Assembly (NCBI GenBank): GCA_016218465.1
Contig: JACREA010000127.1
Span: 1 to 5,299, forward strand
Source: Nitrosomonadales bacterium
GTDB taxonomy: Bacteria; Pseudomonadota; Gammaproteobacteria; Burkholderiales; Gallionellaceae
Direction of reading: 5' to 3'
Length of the DNA: 5,299 nt
The notes beneath the pieces are model-generated. The model saw only the letters and a program-made list of their open reading frames with translations. It was not told the origin of the DNA and searched no databases. Shown here piece by piece: positions 1-5,299 of the stretch (positions within the stretch are counted from its first letter, which is position 1; the number at the start of each line of letters is the position of its first letter). Made by a program: the position numbers and the translations under genes.

Positions 1-3000
1 CTGCGCGATTCCTTGTCGATGTGGCGAATCGCCTCTTCCAGCGTGGCCATCGCCTCGTTCAAATCCTTGGCTTGCGCATCGAGGTAAGCCTTGCGCTCGG
101 TTGCTGTCTGAAGCTCTTCGAGCGCCGCGAGATTGACCGCGCCCAATGCTTCGATATCAGCATTCAGCCTGTTCAGATCATTTTGCAGGGCATTCGGTTT
201 GTTTTTACCGGCTTCCAATAGAGGCAGCAGCGCCAGCTCATCCACGCCCTGCAATTGCTCCGCCCATTGTTCAAAATGCAGGCGTGCCTCCTGCTCCTTC
301 AGGGTCAGCTCGTTGAGTTTCTCGCGCAACGGATTAAGTTTGTACTCGCATGCGAGTCGATCCTGCTCGAATTTATGCAAATTGACTGTGGCGTTTTCCA
401 GAATATTGCGTGCCTCGCCCAAGGCTTGCTCACAAGCCTGCCGCACTTGCAGCGCGTCCTGCAACTGCTGCTTGGCCGTTTCATCATCGCTGCCTGACAA
501 GTCTGCATTCAGTTGAATTAAATTCTGCTCGGATTGCGCCAATGCATCGGCGATCTGCTGCGTGTTGTGTTGCAGATCGGTGATTTTCTCGCTGCAGGTC
601 TTGGCAAAGAATCGCGCCTCCTGCAAGGCGTGTTGCGCTTGCTGAGCTCTTCCACGCTGCTCACGCAGCGCGCTATCCAGAGCATTGGCATTGCGTTGCG
701 CCTCATCAACTTGTGCATGAAAAGCAGATATCTGCTCGCGAAGTGTCGCCATCTGCTCATCGAAACTGTGCAGGTGATGTTGTTCAACATCGATCAGTTC
801 AGCCACTTCATGCATCTCCCGCTCAATCTGCATAGTGCGCTCCGCACTGCGCTCGTGCGCCTGATTGAGTTTAAGTATTTGCATTTGCATGCCATGAAGA
901 CGTTGCTGCAACTCATTTCCGGAGGCAAGCAACGGTGCGATTTGCGCCTCGATTGATTGATAGTGCTGTTCGGCCTGTGCGACTTGTTGCCTGGAATACT
1001 CCGCATTGCGATTCTGCTCGGCCGACTCCTGCTCCAGTTTTTCGATCTCCCGCTGTCTTGCCAGCACACCATGCAACTGGCTATCCGGCGCGTGAAACAA
1101 TAAACTGTGCGACCCAATCAGGTGGCCTTGCGGGGTGACGAACCAGCCGCCTTTCGGCAATTGTGAGCGCTGCGCATAACCTTGCGCCACATCGGCGACA
1201 GCATAGACATGCGTCAGCCAATCACGCATTGCCGGCAGCACTTGCGCATCCTGGCATTGCACATAGCTCAACAATGGGGTGAGTTGCGTTGGCTCAACAC
1301 CAATTTGCTCAGTCGCAGGTGCAAACAGCGCCAGCTTCGCTGGCGGCGCGTCGTCCCAAGCGGCGACTTCCCCCAATAACGGCATGGCGACCGCATTCAA
1401 CCGCTCACGCAACACCGCCTCCAGCGCATCTTCCCATCCATTTTCGATACGGATGGATTGCCACAGGCGCGGCAATTTTTCCAGTTGATGCTGCTGAAGC
1501 CATGCGTTGAGATTTTTGTCGTTATCCAGTTGCCGTTGCAATTGCTGCAACGCATGCAGACGCGCCTCGGTCTGGGCCAGCATCCGTTCCTGCTGTTGCA
1601 GGGAATCACGCTGATTGCGCCGCTGATTGTCAGCCTGCGGCAACTGCTCCTGCAAGCTTGCCAGTTTTTGCACTTGTGTGGCGCGCTCAGCTTCCAGTTC
1701 AGCCAGTTGCTGCTGCGCCTGCTGCATTGCATCATCATCGTGATGCGGCAGATTATCTTTTTCCAGCAGCAGGCGCGAGCGCCGTGATTCCATTTGTTGA
1801 ATATTGCGCTGAAGATTTGCACGCTGCGTATCTGCCAATTGCAGCTGCTGTTCCAATTTAAGTTGTTCACGCTGCAACACGTTGTAGCGTTCCTGCGCGA
1901 TGCGCGCAGCCTCCTCAGCCTGCGGCAGGCTTGCCCCTTCCAGTTGTGCATGCTGCTCGGCTTCAGCGACTTTGACAGCCGCACCGTCCTGCTGGCGTTG
2001 CCAATGTTCCAGCAAGGATTGCATGCCATGGCGCTGATGCTTTTGTTGTTCGATTTGTTTCTCTGTGTTGGAGATTTGCTGGATCATCCGCTGCCGTTGA
2101 TCGGCCACATGCTTGATCTGCTGCTCAAGCCGCGCAATTTCGGCATTCGCGGTATAGAGTTCGCCCTGCTTGACGTGCAGCGCGTCTGATAGCTGGTAAT
2201 GCCCGCTGCGTGCCGTTTCCAGCTGGGCTTCAATATCGCGCAAGCGTGCGGTTTCTGCTTCAAGTTCGGTGCGAGTTTTCTCCATCGCTTGCACAAATCT
2301 GGAGCGCTGCATTTCGGCTTCCTGCTTTTTTACCAGCCAGAACAAACGCTGCGTAGTATCGCGCTGCGTTTCCAGTACGCGGTATTGCCTGGCCACTTCG
2401 GCCTGCTCGCCCAGATGCACCAGTTGCTTTTCCAGCTCCTGCAGGATGTCGCTGACGCGCAACAGGTTGTCGCGCGTATCGCCGATGCGCAATTCGGTCT
2501 CGCGCCGCCGGTCGCGGTATTTGGAAACGCCAGCAGCTTCTTCGAGGAAAATGCGCAGTTCTTCCGGCTTGGCCTCGATGATGCGCGAGATCATGCCCTG
2601 CTCGATGATCGCGTAGGCGCGCGGGCCCAGCCCGGTGCCAAGGAAGATGTCGGTAATGTCCTTGCGTCTCACATGCTGATTGTTGATGTGGTAGCTGGAA
2701 TCGCCGTCGCGCTGCAAAACCCGCTTAATGGAAATTTCCGCGTAACTCGACCACTGCCCGGCAGCTTTGCCCAGCGAATTATCGAATATCAGTTCCACGC
2801 TGGCGCGCGACACCGGCTTGCGCTGGCTGGAACCATTGAAGATAACGTCCTGCATGGTCTCACCGCGCAGGGCAGAGGCTTTGGACTCACCAAGCACCCA
2901 GCGCAGCGCATCGATCACATTCGACTTGCCGCAGCCGTTCGGGCCGACCACGCCCACAATTTGACCAGGCAGTTTAATGTGCGTGGGGTCAACGAAGGAT

Positions 3001-3035
3001 TTGAAACCGGCTAACTTGATTTGGGAAAGGCGCAA
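1..3035 (-). CDS. smc: Chromosome partition protein SMC (3' end beyond window)
   Basis: SMC is a cytoplasmic ATPase. It dimerises through its hinge and, with ScpA and ScpB, organises and segregates the chromosome. I translated this frame line by line and found 1011 codons without a stop, ending on two bases of a codon at the left edge. The N-terminal ABC head spans about residues 1-165. It has Walker A GPNGCGKS (31-38), the arginine-finger context LRG with R57, the Q-loop IIEQGMIS (Q146) and FLEEAAGVSKY (163-173). A Gln-rich coiled-coil arm follows to about 510, then the hinge (about 510-650), the returning arm, and the head-proximal motif LGAVNLAA (964-971). The ABC signature and Walker B lie beyond the window; the family is usually about 1170 residues, so roughly 160 are missing. 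The start is TTG at 3035: an in-frame TGA lies four codons upstream, and the first internal ATG (residue 61) is past Walker A. No good ribosome binding site is visible. Identity is very secure. Confidence 0.96.
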   Translation of the reverse strand, partial: MRLSQIKLAGFKSFVDPTHIKLPGQIVGVVGPNGCGKSNVIDALRWVLGESKASALRGETMQDVIFNGSSQRKPVSRASVELIFDNSLGKAAGQWSSYAEISIKRVLQRDGDSSYHINNQHVRRKDITDIFLGTGLGPRAYAIIEQGMISRIIEAKPEELRIFLEEAAGVSKYRDRRRETELRIGDTRDNLLRVSDILQELEKQLVHLGEQAEVARQYRVLETQRDTTQRLFWLVKKQEAEMQRSRFVQAMEKTRTELEAETARLRDIEAQLETARSGHYQLSDALHVKQGELYTANAEIARLEQQIKHVADQRQRMIQQISNTEKQIEQQKHQRHGMQSLLEHWQRQQDGAAVKVAEAEQHAQLEGASLPQAEEAARIAQERYNVLQREQLKLEQQLQLADTQRANLQRNIQQMESRRSRLLLEKDNLPHHDDDAMQQAQQQLAELEAERATQVQKLASLQEQLPQADNQRRNQRDSLQQQERMLAQTEARLHALQQLQRQLDNDKNLNAWLQQHQLEKLPRLWQSIRIENGWEDALEAVLRERLNAVAMPLLGEVAAWDDAPPAKLALFAPATEQIGVEPTQLTPLLSYVQCQDAQVLPAMRDWLTHVYAVADVAQGYAQRSQLPKGGWFVTPQGHLIGSHSLLFHAPDSQLHGVLARQREIEKLEQESAEQNRNAEYSRQQVAQAEQHYQSIEAQIAPLLASGNELQQRLHGMQMQILKLNQAHERSAERTMQIEREMHEVAELIDVEQHHLHSFDEQMATLREQISAFHAQVDEAQRNANALDSALREQRGRAQQAQHALQEARFFAKTCSEKITDLQHNTQQIADALAQSEQNLIQLNADLSGSDDETAKQQLQDALQVRQACEQALGEARNILENATVNLHKFEQDRLACEYKLNPLREKLNELTLKEQEARLHFEQWAEQLQGVDELALLPLLEAGKNKPNALQNDLNRLNADIEALGAVNLAALEELQTATERKAYLDAQAKDLNEAMATLEEAIRHIDKESR

Positions 3036-3051
3036 TTTATGAGGTCAGAAC

Positions 3052-3080
3052 GATATAATGCCGACTATTCTAGCGGTCAT
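3052..3080 (-). promoter_or_regulatory. Candidate weak smc promoter
   Basis: Reading leftwards, ATGACC (3080-3075) and TATATC (3057-3052) are separated by 17 bp, and each matches the sigma-70 consensus at four of six positions. Transcription from here would leave a leader of only about 10 bases before the smc TTG. A better -35 match, TTGACC (3089-3084), has no acceptable -10 at normal spacing. This is pattern matching only; smc could be transcribed from elsewhere. Confidence 0.25.
3054..3059 (+). promoter_or_regulatory. Perfect -10 hexamer, possible queF promoter
   Basis: TATAAT matches the sigma-70 -10 consensus exactly and points towards queF. No convincing -35 element lies 16-18 bp upstream; that stretch reads around CGCAAT and overlaps the smc start codon. 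There is no TGn extension. If used, it would give a queF leader of roughly 150 nt containing both hairpins described below. It could be a chance match in an AT-rich stretch. Confidence 0.3.
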
Positions 3081-3124
3081 GGCGGTCAAAGTCACTCCCA
3101 ATCACTGACTGACATTACCGCTCC

Positions 3125-3160
3125 CTCACCCCTCCCTCTCCCGCAAGCGGGCGAGGGTGA
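3125..3160. repeat. REP-like GC-rich palindrome in the smc-queF intergenic region
   Basis: The core is an 11-bp imperfect inverted repeat. CCCTC (3134-3138) pairs with GAGGG (3153-3157) and CCCG (3140-3143) pairs with CGGG (3148-3151), with one T/C mismatch and a CAAG tetraloop. An outer TCACCC (3125-3130) can alternatively pair with GGGTGA (3155-3160). Intergenic hairpins of the form CCCTCTCCC-gcaag-CGGGAGAGGG are, from general knowledge, common dispersed elements in proteobacterial genomes. This one carries a substitution in the right arm. It is not followed by a T-run, so it is a poor terminator. Copy number cannot be judged from one window. Confidence 0.6.
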
Positions 3161-3161
3161 T

Positions 3162-3188
3162 AAAGTGTCGCTTTGCGACTTTAATTAT
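3162..3188 (+). promoter_or_regulatory. Terminator-like hairpin in the queF leader
   Basis: GTCGC (3167-3171) and GCGAC (3175-3179) form a perfect 5-bp stem around a TTT loop. AAA (3162-3164) pairs with TTT (3180-3182) across a two-base GT bulge. The 3' side continues as an AT-rich stretch, TTTAATTA. It ends about 25 bases before the queF ATG, on the queF sense strand, so it could act as an attenuator or a weak terminator of upstream transcription. The stem is short and the T-run is interrupted, so chance structure is possible. I do not see a recognisable preQ1 riboswitch consensus. Confidence 0.35.
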
Positions 3189-3213
3189 TTACTGAACCTG
3201 ACAGGCATACCAA

Positions 3214-3633
3214 ATGGCGACTCAACCAGGCAAAACGCTGGAGACCTTTCCCAACCCAAACCCGCTGCGCGATTACCATATTCACATGGAAATCCCGGAG
3301 TTCACCTGTTTGTGTCCAAAAACCGGTCAGCCCGATTTTGCCACGCTGATACTGGATTACATCGCTGACGAGAAATGCATTGAGTTGAAGAGTCTTAAAC
3401 TGTACATATGGTCATTCCGCAACGAAGGGCATTTTCATGAAGATGTGACCAACCGCATCCTGGACGATCTGGCCGCTGCAACCCAGCCGCGCTTCATGCG
3501 GCTTACCGCGAAGTTTTACGTGCGTGGCGGCATCTTCACCAACGTGATTGCAGAACACCGCAAACAAGGCTGGCAGCCAGCGCCAGTCGTTGAACTTGGC
3601 CAGTTCAATGCGCAGTCGAATACGCGTGGATAG
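3214..3633 (+). CDS. queF: NADPH-dependent 7-cyano-7-deazaguanine (preQ0) reductase, short type
   Basis: QueF reduces the nitrile of preQ0 to the aminomethyl group of preQ1 using NADPH, a cytoplasmic step in making queuosine for the tRNA wobble position. The 139-residue protein is the short unimodular type, like the Bacillus enzyme, not the duplicated E. coli form of about 280 residues. Visible landmarks are the catalytic Cys34 in LCPKTGQPDF with the proton-donor Asp41, the family motif ELKSLKLY (57-64), and GHFHED (72-77), whose His75 and Glu76 contact the substrate in characterised homologues. FMRLTAKFYVRGG (94-106) completes the T-fold core. The ATG fits the family N-terminus and has a modest AGG (3203-3205) eight bases upstream. 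The gene is divergent from smc and convergent with recX, so it is probably monocistronic. The protein has an extra Cys32 beside the catalytic one. Assignment is very secure. Confidence 0.96.
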   Translation: MATQPGKTLETFPNPNPLRDYHIHMEIPEFTCLCPKTGQPDFATLILDYIADEKCIELKSLKLYIWSFRNEGHFHEDVTNRILDDLAAATQPRFMRLTAKFYVRGGIFTNVIAEHRKQGWQPAPVVELGQFNAQSNTRG

Positions 3634-3703
3634 TTGGCTCTAAAAAGTGCCTTTCAAAACTGTCGAAACACCATCTGGATATACTGAATGGCCAGAATCA
3701 TCA

Positions 3704-3730
3704 ATATGAATTACCCGCGTTATTCAATAT
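3704..3730. repeat. AT-rich imperfect inverted repeat across the recX stop
   Basis: ATATGAAT (3704-3711) is the reverse complement of ATTCAATAT (3722-3730) apart from one bulged A. The arms flank a 10-base GC-richer loop, and the right arm contains the recX stop codon (TAA on the minus strand, 3722-3720). It lies in the short convergent gap between queF and recX, where a bidirectional terminator would be expected. The stem is AT-rich and no T-run follows in either direction, so a terminator role is weakly supported. The rest of the 86-bp gap (3634-3719) shows nothing stronger. Confidence 0.25.
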
Positions 3731-4182
3731 CACTCCCGCCTCGCAATACTTGAAAAATCACATCGAATCCGAAGCCGCGTGATTGCAGGAAGCGTATTTG
3801 TTTGACTTTTTCACTGTCATCCTGCGGTGGTATGCCAAATTTTCTTTGCCACACTTCACGAGCCGCATCCAGTTCACTTTCTTTCAACGCAGGCAAAGCA
3901 GCGCTAATCAACTCTTCCGAAATGCCCTTCTGGCGCAATTCATGGGTAATACGCTGCATTCCGAAACGGCTGCGCTTGGCATGCAGAAATTGCGTGGCGG
4001 CGCGTTCATCGGATAGCCAGCCTCGAGCTGTCAAATCATCCAGGAGCGCATCCAGACTGCCTGAATGCGCCTGCTCGAAATCTTCACCTGCTTGTGCGTA
4101 AGGCTGCAACTTGCCGCGCAGCTCGGCGCGGCTGTATTCGCGGCGTGCCAAGTATTGCAAGGCACGCGCGCGTAAGCCTATT

Positions 4183-4199
<17 letters not shown>
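3720..4199 (-). CDS. recX: RecA regulatory protein RecX
   Basis: RecX binds RecA filaments and modulates them, typically capping filament growth and inhibiting recombinase and coprotease activity. The 159-residue product has the all-helical three-helix repeat pattern of the family: LRARALQYLARREYSRAEL (9-27), then a hallmark segment GWLSDERAATQFLHAKRSRFG (60-80), then ITHELRQKGI (84-93), and a C-terminal repeat ending in RFLQSRGFGFDVIFQVLRG. Length is normal for the shorter RecX proteins. I chose GTG at 4199, giving MRKKPEIGLRARAL, because family similarity begins there and no other plausible start lies nearby. It overlaps the recA 3' end by 17 bp, out of frame. No strong ribosome binding site is visible, so translation is probably coupled to recA termination. 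The same frame stays open far upstream inside recA, but that part reads as an unrelated basic sequence. The exact start is less certain than the identity. Confidence 0.93.

Positions 4200-5299
<1,100 letters not shown>

Noticed and set aside
1397..2029. Minus-strand open frame of 210 codons, rich in Cys, Trp and Arg
   Set aside because: It lies within smc in another frame, and the intact smc frame runs straight through it.
2199..3014. Plus-strand open frame of 271 codons opposite the smc head
   Set aside because: It is antisense to the most conserved part of smc, has no recognisable domain, and arises from codon bias of the opposite strand.
3036..3213. preQ1 riboswitch upstream of queF
   Set aside because: No pseudoknot-type aptamer consensus was recognised; the visible hairpins are a REP-like palindrome and a terminator-like stem. 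A covariance-model search could settle it.
3636..3655. Terminator just after the queF stop (GGCTC ... GTGCC TTT)
   Set aside because: Only three to four base pairs with a mismatch and a short T-run; too weak to call.

Overview
This window looks like a piece of conserved chromosome from a betaproteobacterium. RecA, SMC and the short QueF all read like members of the Nitrosomonadales/Gallionellaceae-type lineage. That placement is from memory of the families and was not searched. The window holds four housekeeping genes and almost no accessory DNA. I see no tRNA, rRNA, CRISPR array, transposase, phage gene or toxin-antitoxin pair, and I found no convincing undescribed system.

Layout: bases 1-3035 on the minus strand carry smc, the chromosome-condensation ATPase. 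It is open for 1011 codons from a TTG start and runs off the left edge before the C-terminal ATPase half. A 178-bp divergent intergenic region (3036-3213) holds weak promoter candidates, a GC-rich REP-like palindrome and a terminator-like hairpin just ahead of queF. queF (3214-3633, plus) encodes the short NADPH-dependent preQ0 reductase of queuosine synthesis. An 86-bp convergent gap (3634-3719) with only weak hairpins separates it from recX (3720-4199, minus). recX starts inside the 3' end of recA (4183-5299, minus), overlapping it by 17 bp. The last base of the window is the final G of the recA ATG, so recA lacks only two bases.

How the genes relate: recA and recX form the usual recombinase/regulator pair, probably translationally coupled. 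smc maintains chromosome structure with ScpA/ScpB, which are not in the window. queF is a tRNA-modification gene with no evident functional link to its neighbours. The points most worth a second look are the tandemly duplicated Lys/Ala/Gly-rich tail of RecA, the long open recX frame beneath it, the TTG-only start of smc, and the two stacked hairpins in the queF leader.
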